From: JABCPE02 sp963509715
Lineage (GTDB): Bacteria; Bacteroidota; Bacteroidia; Flavobacteriales; Weeksellaceae
Reading direction: 5' to 3'
Assembly (NCBI GenBank): GCA_963509715.1
Contig: CAUPCB010000038.1
Coordinates: forward strand, 1 to 14,600
Length of the DNA stretch: 14,600 bases
The position numbers and the translations under genes were made by a program. Shown piece by piece: positions 6,688 to 13,347 of the stretch. A model generated the notes under the pieces. That model was not told the origin of the DNA. It ran no database searches and saw only the letters and a list, made by a program, of their open reading frames with translations. Numbering within the stretch: the stretch's first letter is position 1; each line of letters opens with the position of its first letter.

Positions 6688-6939
6688 ATGAAAAAAGGAA
6701 TCCACCCTGAAAATTATAGACTTGTTGTTTTCAAAGATATGAGTAACGATGAGGTGTTTCTTTGCAAATCTACAGCAGAAACAAAAGATACGATTGTATA
6801 CGAAGGACAAGAATATCCATTAGTAAAAATGGAAATCTCTTCTACATCTCACCCATTCTACACAGGAAAAGTGAAATTGGTAGATACTGCGGGTAGAGTA
6901 GATAAGTTCATGAACAAGTACAAAAAATTTGCTAAGTAA
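6688..6939 (+). CDS. rpmE2: 50S ribosomal protein L31 type B
   Basis: An 83-aa L31 of the zinc-independent type B: the N-terminal GIHPENYR (4-11), the core SSTSHPFYTG (51-60) and the closing FMNKYKKFAK match the family, and there is a single cysteine (26) instead of the four zinc ligands of type A. It belongs to the large ribosomal subunit, in the bridge to the small subunit. In bacteria that carry both forms, type B often replaces type A under zinc shortage; here it may be the only copy, which the window cannot show. The gene stands alone, with its own promoter and terminator. Confidence 0.95.
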   Translation: MKKGIHPENYRLVVFKDMSNDEVFLCKSTAETKDTIVYEGQEYPLVKMEISSTSHPFYTGKVKLVDTAGRVDKFMNKYKKFAK

Positions 6940-6956
6940 CATTAGGAAAATATTAA

Positions 6957-6990
6957 AAGACCTTCTGATTTTTTTCAGGAGGTTTTTTTG
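6957..6990 (+). terminator. Terminator of rpmE2
   Basis: ACCTTCTGA (6960-6968) pairs with TCAGGAGGT (6975-6983), with one G-U pair and a 6-nt T loop. The stem extends by A-U and G-U pairs on its outer side and is followed by seven T residues. The T tract also supplies the -33 TTG of the next promoter. Confidence 0.88.
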
Positions 6991-7017
6991 TTTAGAAGAG
7001 GAAAAGAATTAAATTTG
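6988..7017 (+). promoter_or_regulatory. Promoter of the GlmU-family gene (TTG-N19-TAAATTTG)
   Basis: TTG (6988-6990) and TAAATTTG (7010-7017) have the ideal 19-bp spacing. The predicted start near 7024 leaves about 10 nt before the ATG at 7034. The -33 element is built from the end of the rpmE2 terminator. Confidence 0.75.
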
Positions 7018-7033
7018 TTACAAATAAAAAAAT

Positions 7034-8191
7034 ATGCAGTTAGTATTTTCTGATGCCCATTATTGGGAAAATTTCCTTCCGCTGACTTTCACTAGACCTG
7101 TGGCGGAGATGCGATGTGGAATTCTTACTTTTTCTGAACGCTGGAAAAAGCTTTTGAATACGGATGAAATATCCTATATCACTGAGGATTATCTTCAGCA
7201 AAAATTCGCTAGACCAGAGGGAAAGGAAAGCTTGTTCATAACGCCTAATTGTATTCCTTCAGATAAATTTTTGGAACAGATAAAGGGACTTCGGCTTGGT
7301 GAGGCTTTGGTTTATGAAAATGAACTTTTGGTGGCGAAGGTCAATGTGGGAAATTTTAGTTTGGATCAAATTACAACCATGATGGATGTAGAGGGAGAAA
7401 TATTGTTGTTTAAACAGCCTACGGATTTATTTTCTTTCAATGATAAAGCGATAGATTTTGATTTTGAACTGCTTACAAAAGGAAGAACTTCGCAGCCGCT
7501 CTCTTCTACAAATGGATTTTTAGGAAATACTGAAGATTTGTTCATAGAAGAAGGTGCAGTGGTGGAATATTCTACACTTAATACCAAAACGGGAAAAATA
7601 TACATAGGGAAGAATGCAGAAATTATGGAGGGCTGCCATCTTCGTGGGCCGATTGCTCTTTGTGAAGGTTCTAAATTTAATCTCGGAGCCAAGGTTTATG
7701 GCGCGACGACCATTGGCCCTCACTCAAAAGTAGGCGGCGAGGTGAATAATATCGTTATCTTTGGGTATTCCAATAAAGGTCACGATGGTTTTGTGGGAAA
7801 TTCGGTTATCGGTGAGTGGTGTAACCTTGGAGCAGACACCAATTCTTCCAATTTGAAAAACAATTACGCCAATGTGAAACTTTGGAATTATAAATGGAAA
7901 AAATTCGTAGATACAGGACTTCAGTTTTGCGGATTGATAATGGGAGACCACTCTAAAACAGCAATAAACACTCAGTTGAATACAGGAACAGTAGTGGGCG
8001 TGGCTGCTAATATTTTCAAAAGTGGATTTCCGCCGAATTTAGTGAATAGTTTTAGCTGGGGCGGAATGAAAGATGATGAAAAGTATAATCTGAATAAGGC
8101 ATTTGAAACCATAGAAAAAGTAATGGCTCGTAGAAAGGTTGATTTGACTGATGAAGATAGGGTTATATTGTCCTGTCTATATAACGAATAG
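7034..8191 (+). CDS. GlmU-family protein (Bacteroidota alternative UDP-GlcNAc diphosphorylase / GlcN-1-P N-acetyltransferase)
   Basis: This 385-aa protein matches the alternative GlmU family of Bacteroidota (TIGR03991). It would supply UDP-N-acetylglucosamine for peptidoglycan and lipopolysaccharide. The N-terminal part lacks the usual LAAGxGTRM nucleotide-binding motif and has instead LPLTFTRPVAEMRCGI (15-30), typical of this group. The C-terminal half (about 160-335) is a left-handed beta-helix of hexapeptide repeats. SNKGHDGFVG (246-255) places His250 about where the catalytic His of the E. coli acetyltransferase domain lies, and NLGADTNSSNLKNNY (264-278) corresponds to its NxGAGT turn. 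The dual activity is taken from the family, not shown here. It is transcribed from its own promoter just after rpmE2. Confidence 0.85.
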   Translation: MQLVFSDAHYWENFLPLTFTRPVAEMRCGILTFSERWKKLLNTDEISYITEDYLQQKFARPEGKESLFITPNCIPSDKFLEQIKGLRLGEALVYENELLVAKVNVGNFSLDQITTMMDVEGEILLFKQPTDLFSFNDKAIDFDFELLTKGRTSQPLSSTNGFLGNTEDLFIEEGAVVEYSTLNTKTGKIYIGKNAEIMEGCHLRGPIALCEGSKFNLGAKVYGATTIGPHSKVGGEVNNIVIFGYSNKGHDGFVGNSVIGEWCNLGADTNSSNLKNNYANVKLWNYKWKKFVDTGLQFCGLIMGDHSKTAINTQLNTGTVVGVAANIFKSGFPPNLVNSFSWGGMKDDEKYNLNKAFETIEKVMARRKVDLTDEDRVILSCLYNE

Positions 8192-8210
8192 ATAAAATCT
8201 ATCAATTTGG

Positions 8211-8242
8211 TTGCTATTATGTAATAAAAGGTACTATTTTTG
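8211..8242 (+). promoter_or_regulatory. Promoter of the PepSY-like gene (TTG-N21-TATTTTTG)
   Basis: TTG at 8211-8213 and TATTTTTG at 8235-8242 are 21 bp apart, within the accepted range. A start near 8249 gives a 20-nt leader before the ATG at 8269. Confidence 0.6.
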
Positions 8243-8268
8243 TTATATCAATTATAAAAAGAAAAGAT

Positions 8269-8703
8269 ATGAAAAAGAGAATTTTAGGTGCGATGTTCGC
8301 ACTATTTGCAACAGGATTGTTTTTTGCGCAGGATGATATGCCGATTTCAAAAAGAGACATGCCTTCTGCTGTGCAGAGAAATGTAACAAAGTATTTTGGT
8401 AAGAAAGCGATTTCTTCTGTTACTAAAGATAGAGAAGATGGTAGAATCGTTTATGATGTTTATTTTGAAGATGGTACAAAAGCTGAATTTAGCAGTAATG
8501 GAAATATCATAGAAGTGAAAAGCTATAGTGGTGTTCCTTCTTCTGTGGTTCCTTCTAAGGTTCAGGCTTATGTGAGAAAATATTATCCACAGAATAAAAT
8601 AGTACATTGGGAAAAAGAATGGAATAAACAAAAAGTAGAATTGGATAACGATTTAGACCTTGAATTTACACTAAAAGGAGATTTCCTTAGAATAGACGAT
8701 TAG
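8269..8703 (+). CDS. PepSY-like (DUF2874) secreted protein
   Basis: A protein of 144 aa with a Sec signal peptide: MKKR, a hydrophobic core, and probable cleavage after Ala20 (FFA|QDD). The mature part holds two similar PepSY-like units. The first (about 32-84) reads PSAVQRNVTKYFGKK then YDVYFEDGTKAEFSSNGNI. The second (about 95-143) reads PSKVQAYVRKYYPQNK then KVELDNDLDLEFTLKGDF. This is the arrangement of the beta-lactamase-inhibitor-like PepSY family common in Bacteroidota, whose role is unknown; they are probably periplasmic. No lipobox is present. No clear terminator follows, so some transcripts may read into guaB across the inverted repeat there. Confidence 0.85.
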   Translation: MKKRILGAMFALFATGLFFAQDDMPISKRDMPSAVQRNVTKYFGKKAISSVTKDREDGRIVYDVYFEDGTKAEFSSNGNIIEVKSYSGVPSSVVPSKVQAYVRKYYPQNKIVHWEKEWNKQKVELDNDLDLEFTLKGDFLRIDD

Positions 8704-8728
8704 AGTTAGATTTTGAATTCATTACCCG

Positions 8729-8779
8729 TAGCACTTTCTTTTTTAAATTAATTTTTTTAATTTTGCAAAGAAAGTGCTA
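8729..8779 (+). promoter_or_regulatory. guaB promoter region with perfect 13-bp inverted repeat
   Basis: TAGCACTTTCTTT (8729-8741) and AAAGAAAGTGCTA (8767-8779) are exact reverse complements separated by 25 bp. Between them lies a -7 box, TAATTTTG (8758-8765). The left arm covers the expected -33 position and the right arm covers the expected start of transcription, ending on the A of the guaB ATG. The arms could be operator half-sites, or a hairpin that hides the start codon in transcripts entering from upstream. There is no T tract for termination. Confidence 0.6.
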
Positions 8780-10239
8780 TGTCTATTTATGATAAAATTG
8801 TAGAGACAGCCATCACTTTCGATGATGTGCTTCTTGTTCCTTCTTATTCAGAAGTTTTACCTAATCAGGTTTCTTTAAAATCCAGACTTTCGGATAAAAT
8901 AACCCTAAATGTTCCTATCGTTTCTGCGGCAATGGACACCGTGACAGAGGCGGATATGGCGATTGCACTCGCAAGAGTCGGCGGGCTGGGATTTATTCAC
9001 AAAAACATGCCTATAGAGGAGCAGGCTTCCCAAGTCAATCAAGTAAAACGCTCCGAAAACGGGATGATAGCTAATCCTGTTACACTTTCTAAAGACCATA
9101 CCCTTGCAGAGGCGAAGGCGCTAATGGCTCAATTCAAAATTTCTGGGCTTCCAGTGGTGGATGAAGAGCACAAGCTCATCGGGATAATTACCAACCGAGA
9201 TGTGAAATACCAAGAAAACCTCTCTGTGAAAGTAGAGGAGCTTATGACCAAAGAAAATCTCATCGTTTCTAATGAAGAAGTTAATTTAGAAAAAGCTAAA
9301 GAAATTCTACTGAAAAACAGAGTAGAAAAACTTCCTATCGTAGATAAATCCAACAAACTTATAGGTCTGATTACCATCAAAGATATAGATAATCAACTAG
9401 AATACCCAAATGCAAACAAAGATAAATCAGGAAGGCTGATAGTGGGTGCGGGTGTAGGAATTGGAGTGGATACCATTGAGCGTGTTTCTGCATTGGTGGA
9501 AGCAGGAGTGGATATTATTGCGGTGGATTCTGCGCACGGACACTCCAAAGGAGTTTTGGATAAAATAAAAGAAATCAGACAAAATTTCCCTAATTTGGAT
9601 ATTGTTGGAGGAAATATTGTAACCGCTGAGGCAGCAGAAGATTTGATAAAAGCAGGAGCGAATGTGCTAAAAGTAGGTGTAGGACCTGGTTCTATCTGTA
9701 CTACAAGGGTGGTAGCAGGAGTGGGAGTTCCACAGCTGTCAGCTATATATAATATATATGAAGTTGCTAAAAAACACAATGTAGCTATCATTGCCGATGG
9801 AGGTATCAAACTTTCAGGGGATATAGTGAAGGCTATCGCAAGCGGTGCAGGAGCTGTGATGCTTGGTTCTCTATTGGCGGGAACGGATGAGTCACCAGGG
9901 GAAGAAATCATTTTCCAAGGAAGAAAGTTTAAATCTTACCAAGGAATGGGTTCTCTTTCTGCGATGAAGAGAGGAGGTAAAGAAAGATATTTCCAGTCTG
10001 AAGCAAAAAAATTCGTTCCAGAAGGAATAGAAGGGCGAGTTCCGTACAAAGGAAAGTTAGAGGATGTTATCTTCCAGCTTACTGGAGGACTGAGAGCAGG
10101 AATGGGATACTGTGGAGCTAAGGATATCGTTACGCTGCAGCAGGATTCTAAAATGGTAAGAATTACAGGTTCTGGACTTAAAGAATCTCATCCTCATGAT
10201 GTGATTATTACACAAGAAGCACCAAATTATTCATTATAA
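8779..10239 (+). CDS. guaB: Inosine-5'-monophosphate dehydrogenase
   Basis: The enzyme oxidises IMP to XMP with NAD+, the first committed step to GMP. The 486-aa length is standard. The TIM-barrel core is split by two CBS domains (about 93-205), which usually bind adenine or guanine nucleotides and control activity. GPGSICTTR contains the catalytic Cys307. IADGGI (338-343) and MLGSLLAGTDESPGE (361-375) bind the phosphate, and EGRVPYKG (418-425) is the flap with the catalytic Arg420. Nothing is missing. The leader is almost absent: the -7 box ends 13 bp before the ATG, and the ATG touches an inverted repeat. A strong terminator follows 78 bp after the stop, so guaB is not joined to guaA here. 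Confidence 0.98.
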   Translation: MSIYDKIVETAITFDDVLLVPSYSEVLPNQVSLKSRLSDKITLNVPIVSAAMDTVTEADMAIALARVGGLGFIHKNMPIEEQASQVNQVKRSENGMIANPVTLSKDHTLAEAKALMAQFKISGLPVVDEEHKLIGIITNRDVKYQENLSVKVEELMTKENLIVSNEEVNLEKAKEILLKNRVEKLPIVDKSNKLIGLITIKDIDNQLEYPNANKDKSGRLIVGAGVGIGVDTIERVSALVEAGVDIIAVDSAHGHSKGVLDKIKEIRQNFPNLDIVGGNIVTAEAAEDLIKAGANVLKVGVGPGSICTTRVVAGVGVPQLSAIYNIYEVAKKHNVAIIADGGIKLSGDIVKAIASGAGAVMLGSLLAGTDESPGEEIIFQGRKFKSYQGMGSLSAMKRGGKERYFQSEAKKFVPEGIEGRVPYKGKLEDVIFQLTGGLRAGMGYCGAKDIVTLQQDSKMVRITGSGLKESHPHDVIITQEAPNYSL

Positions 10240-10317
10240 AATCAAAAATCCTATATTTTGTTAAAAAATGGTTAAAAAAGAAGGTTGAAAAAACGCCATT
10301 TAGTAACACTAAATTTT

Positions 10318-10346
10318 AAAATAACACATTTTGTGTTATTTTTTTT
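10318..10346 (+). terminator. Terminator of guaB
   Basis: AAAATAACACA pairs perfectly with TGTGTTATTTT (11 bp, loop TTT) and is followed by further T residues. It is nearly symmetrical, but only guaB reads toward it. Confidence 0.88.
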
Positions 10347-10436
10347 ATTTTGATAATATTATTTTGTGAAAAAATAGCTTTTCGGGAAGAATCAATGAAT
10401 ATGTTAAATATCATAAACTAAAAAATGGGAAAAATA

Positions 10437-10466
10437 TTGTAATGTCATAAATAATCTCTACATTTG
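10437..10466 (+). promoter_or_regulatory. Promoter of the probable hyp-ut-ure operon (TTG-N19-TACATTTG)
   Basis: TTG (10437-10439) and TACATTTG (10459-10466) stand at the ideal 19-bp spacing. Transcription would begin near 10473. No other TAnnTTTG box was found in the gaps between the genes from 10501 to ureC, which supports one long transcript. Confidence 0.72.
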
Positions 10467-10500
10467 TTACATCAAAAAAGGATAAGAAAGTTTAGTCCAA

Positions 10501-10857
10501 ATGAAAAGAACAAGAATCCATAAAGTAGTATTTCAAATGTTGGTTGTAATGATCGTGACTAGTTCATTACAGTTGCTTTTGAAAAACGGTTCTGCTACAA
10601 AAGGCGGAAACGCTACGGAGGCTAAAAAAGCTAATAAAATATCCTTTGCTGATATTACAGATGGAGATAAATCTAAAGTAGTTGCTATAAAAGTTAAATA
10701 CTTTGATGATGAAGGGGCGGATAAAATATTTGAAAATAATAATAACAGAATTCTAAACACTATAAATAGTCAGCATATATCCTATAATTCTCAATCTGCT
10801 GAATATTCTAAACCTCAATTATTCTTACTTTATCAATCTTTAAAAGTAGACTGCTAG
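10501..10857 (+). CDS. Unknown small protein with N-terminal membrane segment, first gene of the urease operon (118 aa)
   Basis: I do not recognise this protein. It starts with basic MKRTRIHK and a hydrophobic stretch (about 9-27), so it is either exported or anchored with its C-terminus outside the cytoplasm. There is no lipobox. A Gly/Ala/Lys-rich linker (28-46) follows, then a polar region (47-105) rich in Asp, Lys and Asn, and the protein ends in a lone C-terminal cysteine (KVDC). The ATG at 10501 is preceded by an in-frame stop and lies about 28 nt after the predicted transcription start. hypA follows by 53 bp without a promoter or terminator in between. The position suggests a role tied to nickel or urease, but the sequence has no metal-binding cluster to support this. 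Confidence 0.7.
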   Translation: MKRTRIHKVVFQMLVVMIVTSSLQLLLKNGSATKGGNATEAKKANKISFADITDGDKSKVVAIKVKYFDDEGADKIFENNNNRILNTINSQHISYNSQSAEYSKPQLFLLYQSLKVDC

Positions 10858-10910
10858 ATTCTTTTTAGGATATATCTTGAAAGGAGTTTAGAGAAGTAAA
10901 GATTTTTAAA

Positions 10911-11261
10911 ATGCATGAGATTTATTTAGTCAAAAATATTTTTGACAGAATACAGGAGGAATTTCCAGAAAAATATGAAGATGTTTCAAGTGTTCATTTA
11001 AAGGTAGGGTTATTGAGTAATGTTCAGCCTATCCTTATCCAGAATGCTTATAAGGCTTATGTGATGGAGTGTCCAGAGTTTTATCATACGGAGTTGGTAG
11101 TAGATGTGCTCCCTGTACTGATAAAATGCGAAGAATGTGGAGAAGTCACGGAAGTAAAACAGAATAAATTTGTATGTGGCAATTGTGGGCATCCTACAAG
11201 GAACATAATACAAGGAGAGGAGTTATATATTAATGAAATAAATTTTAGGAAAAATGAGTGA
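10911..11261 (+). CDS. hypA: Nickel metallochaperone HypA
   Basis: HypA delivers nickel to metalloenzymes, classically [NiFe]-hydrogenase with HypB, and in Helicobacter also urease. The protein has 116 aa, the usual length. It begins with the invariant Met-His-Glu, where His2 and the N-terminus bind nickel. The zinc domain has two CxxC pairs (Cys73/Cys76 in KCEECG and Cys89/Cys92 in VCGNCG). The VGLLSNVQP segment (32-40) matches the conserved core. There is an extra Cys54. Its last 8 bp overlap the start of hypB, indicating coupled translation. The urease genes downstream, with no hydrogenase gene in view, suggest that urease is the client here. Confidence 0.93.
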   Translation: MHEIYLVKNIFDRIQEEFPEKYEDVSSVHLKVGLLSNVQPILIQNAYKAYVMECPEFYHTELVVDVLPVLIKCEECGEVTEVKQNKFVCGNCGHPTRNIIQGEELYINEINFRKNE

Positions 11262-11961
11262 AGTTAAACCAAAATCATCAAGACTTACAGCAGGTAGCAT
11301 AGATACAGAGCATGTATCACTTAACTTGTTGAAAGCAAACGATTTTGTTGCGGGAACAATTCGTGAGAAATTAAAAGATATATTAGTAATTAATGTTTGT
11401 TCTTCGCCAGGGAGTGGAAAAACTACTCTAATGCAGAAGACAGGAGAGTTACTAAAAGGAAAAGCAAAAATGTCTGTATTAGTCGGAGACCCAGAAACAG
11501 ACAGAGATGCACAAAGAATGAAGGATGTGGGAATAGATGCCCTTCAGATAGTGACAGGAGGAATGTGTCACATAGAAGCACAGATGATCTTACAAGCGAT
11601 AGATCATATGGATCTTAGCAACACGGATGTATTGTTCATTGAAAATGTAGGAAATTTAATGTGTCCATCTTCTTTTGACTTAGGCGAGGATTATAGAGTG
11701 ACATTGATAGCTGTAACAGAGGGAGATGATAAACCAAGTAAATATCCTAAAATGTTCTTAACAAGTGAGTTGATGCTTGTTTCCAAAACAGATTTACTTC
11801 CATATCTTCCGTTCTCAGTGGATGCAGTAACAAAAGATGCAAGAAGCGTGAACCCAGATATTGAGGTAATGGAAATCTCAACTCTTACAGATGTTGGCAT
11901 GGAGAATTGGGTAAATTGGATTCTAGCAAAAATCAACGAAAAGAAAGAAGCTAAGAAATAA
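11254..11961 (+). CDS. hypB: Nickel-insertion GTPase HypB
   Basis: HypB is a SIMIBI-class GTPase that dimerises and passes nickel on with HypA. The P-loop SSPGSGKTT is at 50-58, followed by VGDPETDRDAQRM (77-89). The G-domain metal site is intact: Cys105 and His106 in GGMCH, and Cys137 in NLMCPS. The base-recognition motif reads SKTD (177-180) rather than NKxD. At 235 aa it is a short form: it lacks both the N-terminal CxxCGC high-affinity nickel site of E. coli HypB and a His-rich stretch. The ATG at 11254 has AGGA 6 bp upstream and overlaps hypA by 8 bp. UreG is a related GTPase, but the GGMCH and NVGNLMCP segments and the HypA partner favour HypB. Confidence 0.93.
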   Translation: MSEVKPKSSRLTAGSIDTEHVSLNLLKANDFVAGTIREKLKDILVINVCSSPGSGKTTLMQKTGELLKGKAKMSVLVGDPETDRDAQRMKDVGIDALQIVTGGMCHIEAQMILQAIDHMDLSNTDVLFIENVGNLMCPSSFDLGEDYRVTLIAVTEGDDKPSKYPKMFLTSELMLVSKTDLLPYLPFSVDAVTKDARSVNPDIEVMEISTLTDVGMENWVNWILAKINEKKEAKK

Positions 11962-12015
11962 CAGAAACGAAAATAAATAACAGATTCTAAATTATAACAA
12001 TTAAAACAGAAAATT

Positions 12016-12942
12016 ATGAAATTGATTAAAACAACGCTTGTTGGGATAGGACAAATCTTCCTACAAGACAATGGTTGGTCTGGATTGCTAATTACAATCG
12101 GTATGTTTTTTAGCCACTGGACATTAGGTGTAACTTGCTTCTTGGGAGCTTTGATAGGAACCCTTACAGCAAAAGTATTAAAAGCTAAAGAAGGAGACAT
12201 AGAGTTTGGTCTTTATGGATTCAACGCAAGTTTGGCTTACATGTGTGTAATGTTCACATTTGCAACTAACGATGCTCATGCAACATTAAATGGTGCAAAT
12301 CCAATCCTTTGGGTTCTTGGAGCAGTAGCAGCAGTGATAGCAACAGTGATTATGCATGTTTTTGTAACTAAAGGATGGACTGCGTTTACATTCCCATTCG
12401 TAGTAACATGTTGGGTTCTTTGCTGGGCATTCGCTAAATACAATGTTTTAGGATTAGAACAAACTACACCAGCATTACCTGATTACACAGGAACAGTAGA
12501 TGCTATTACAACTCCATTCTATGGATGGGCAGAAGTAAACTTCGGTGCTAAATTCCTTACAGGGGTGTTTATCTTCTTAGGATTGGCAATAAGCTCACCT
12601 TCTGTAGCAATGTGGGGAACAGCAGCTGCAACATTGGGAGGTTTATTCGCTCACTATGTACTTGGAATAGATGCCAATGTGTTAGCAAACGGGCTTTATT
12701 CATTCTCTCCTATCTTGGTAGCATGTGCGTTCGTTACAAAATCAGGAGTTTCAAGAGCAGACTTTGTTTACATCGTTGTTGGAATCCTTTTAGCAGTGTT
12801 AATCCACTATGGAGTTAGTCAGTTTATGGCAACTTACACTATTGGTTTCATCGTAGCAACTTGGATTATGGAAGCTGTTCAAAAAGCAGTGAACAAATCA
12901 AACCCAAATACTGAGGAATTAGTAAAATCATTAAATCCTTAA
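12016..12942 (+). CDS. Urea transporter (UT family urea channel)
   Basis: A 308-aa integral membrane protein with about ten hydrophobic segments. It matches the urea channel family of bacterial and vertebrate UTs, which let urea through by facilitated diffusion. Visible landmarks are GIGQIFLQDN near the N-terminus (10-19), GLYGFNASL (65-73) and FTFPF (124-128) in the first half, and their counterparts NGLYSFSP (225-232) and YTIGF (274-278) in the second half, consistent with the two-fold repeat of the family. The second-half copies depart from the consensus. It lies 54 bp after hypB and 76 bp before ureA, so it would bring in the substrate of the urease encoded next. It is unrelated to the proton-gated UreI channel of Helicobacter. 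Confidence 0.9.
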   Translation: MKLIKTTLVGIGQIFLQDNGWSGLLITIGMFFSHWTLGVTCFLGALIGTLTAKVLKAKEGDIEFGLYGFNASLAYMCVMFTFATNDAHATLNGANPILWVLGAVAAVIATVIMHVFVTKGWTAFTFPFVVTCWVLCWAFAKYNVLGLEQTTPALPDYTGTVDAITTPFYGWAEVNFGAKFLTGVFIFLGLAISSPSVAMWGTAAATLGGLFAHYVLGIDANVLANGLYSFSPILVACAFVTKSGVSRADFVYIVVGILLAVLIHYGVSQFMATYTIGFIVATWIMEAVQKAVNKSNPNTEELVKSLNP

Positions 12943-12958
12943 TAAAAAAAGAAAATAT

Positions 12959-12976
12959 TCAAAACCTGTGTTTTGA
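12959..12976 (+). other. Small hairpin between the urea transporter gene and ureA
   Basis: TCAAAAC and GTTTTGA pair perfectly (7 bp) around the loop CTGT. No T run follows, so it is not a standard terminator. It may be a processing or stabilising element at the 5' side of the ureABC message, or chance. Confidence 0.35.
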
Positions 12977-13018
12977 TATTGTATAATAACTTAATATTAA
13001 CATTTTAAATTTTTAATT

Positions 13019-13321
13019 ATGCATTTAGTACCTAGAGAAACTGAGAAGCTAATGCTTTATCTAGCTGGTAAAGTGGCTGAAGACAGAAAAAACAGAGGGT
13101 TGAAACTTAACCACCCTGAAACAGTAGCGTATATCGCTCACAAATTAATTGAAGGTGCAAGAGAAGGAAAATCTGTAGCTCAATTAATGCAAGAAGGAAC
13201 TACATACTTGAGTCGTCAAGATGTAATGGATGGAGTTGCTGAAATGATCCACGATGTACAAATCGAAGCAACTTTCCCTGACGGAACAAAATTGGTAACA
13301 GTACACCACCCAATCCACTAA
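13019..13321 (+). CDS. ureA: Urease subunit gamma
   Basis: The 100-aa gamma chain is complete and ends in the usual HHPIH. MHLVPRETEKL at the start, RGLKLNHPE (26-34) and MIHDVQIEATFPDGTKLV (76-93) are typical. It has no catalytic residues of its own and packs against the alpha chain. The separate ureA and ureB genes (rather than the fused form of Helicobacter) are the common bacterial layout. Codons here strongly prefer C-ending forms for His and Phe, unlike genes such as aroA, which suggests high expression. ureB follows after 26 bp. Confidence 0.97.
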   Translation: MHLVPRETEKLMLYLAGKVAEDRKNRGLKLNHPETVAYIAHKLIEGAREGKSVAQLMQEGTTYLSRQDVMDGVAEMIHDVQIEATFPDGTKLVTVHHPIH

Positions 13322-13347
13322 TTTAAACTTCTAAAAAAATTAAAGTT

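Larger units (their letters stand above)
10240..10500. other. Intergenic region between guaB and the urease operon
   Basis: These 261 bp hold the guaB terminator (10318-10346) and the promoter of the next unit (10437-10466). Between them the DNA is A/T-rich, with no open frame of note. The 9-mer TRTCATAAA occurs twice in the same direction (10409-10417 and 10443-10451), the second copy inside the promoter spacer. No palindrome resembling the E. coli NikR site (GTATGA-N16-TCATAC) is visible. Confidence 0.6.

Noticed and set aside
6559..6810. 83-codon - strand frame over the rpmE2 promoter and gene
   Set aside because: Its coding sequence would cover the rpmE2 start and leader; it is a shadow of rpmE2 and the A/T-rich divergent region.
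8188..8202. Hairpin ATAGAT-AAA-ATCTAT at the end of the GlmU-family gene as a terminator
   Set aside because: Only six A/T-rich pairs and no T tract after it.
8704..8778. Purine riboswitch upstream of guaB
   Set aside because: The predicted transcript starts only about 10 nt before the ATG, so there is no room for an aptamer; the inverted repeat explains the visible structure.
9393..9911. 172-codon reading frame antisense to guaB
   Set aside because: It lies wholly within a well-supported gene, has a low-complexity Ser/Thr/Pro/Ile composition typical of a reversed frame, and has no promoter.
10347..10436. NikR-type nickel operator upstream of the urease operon
   Set aside because: No half-sites resembling GTATGA/TCATAC at the right spacing were found by eye.
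11254..11961. hypB read as the urease GTPase ureG
   Set aside because: The protein has the HypB metal-site segments GGMCH and NVGNLMCP, and it overlaps hypA.
11691..12200. 169-codon antisense frame across the hypB-urea transporter junction
   Set aside because: It overlaps two clear genes on the other strand and resembles no protein family.
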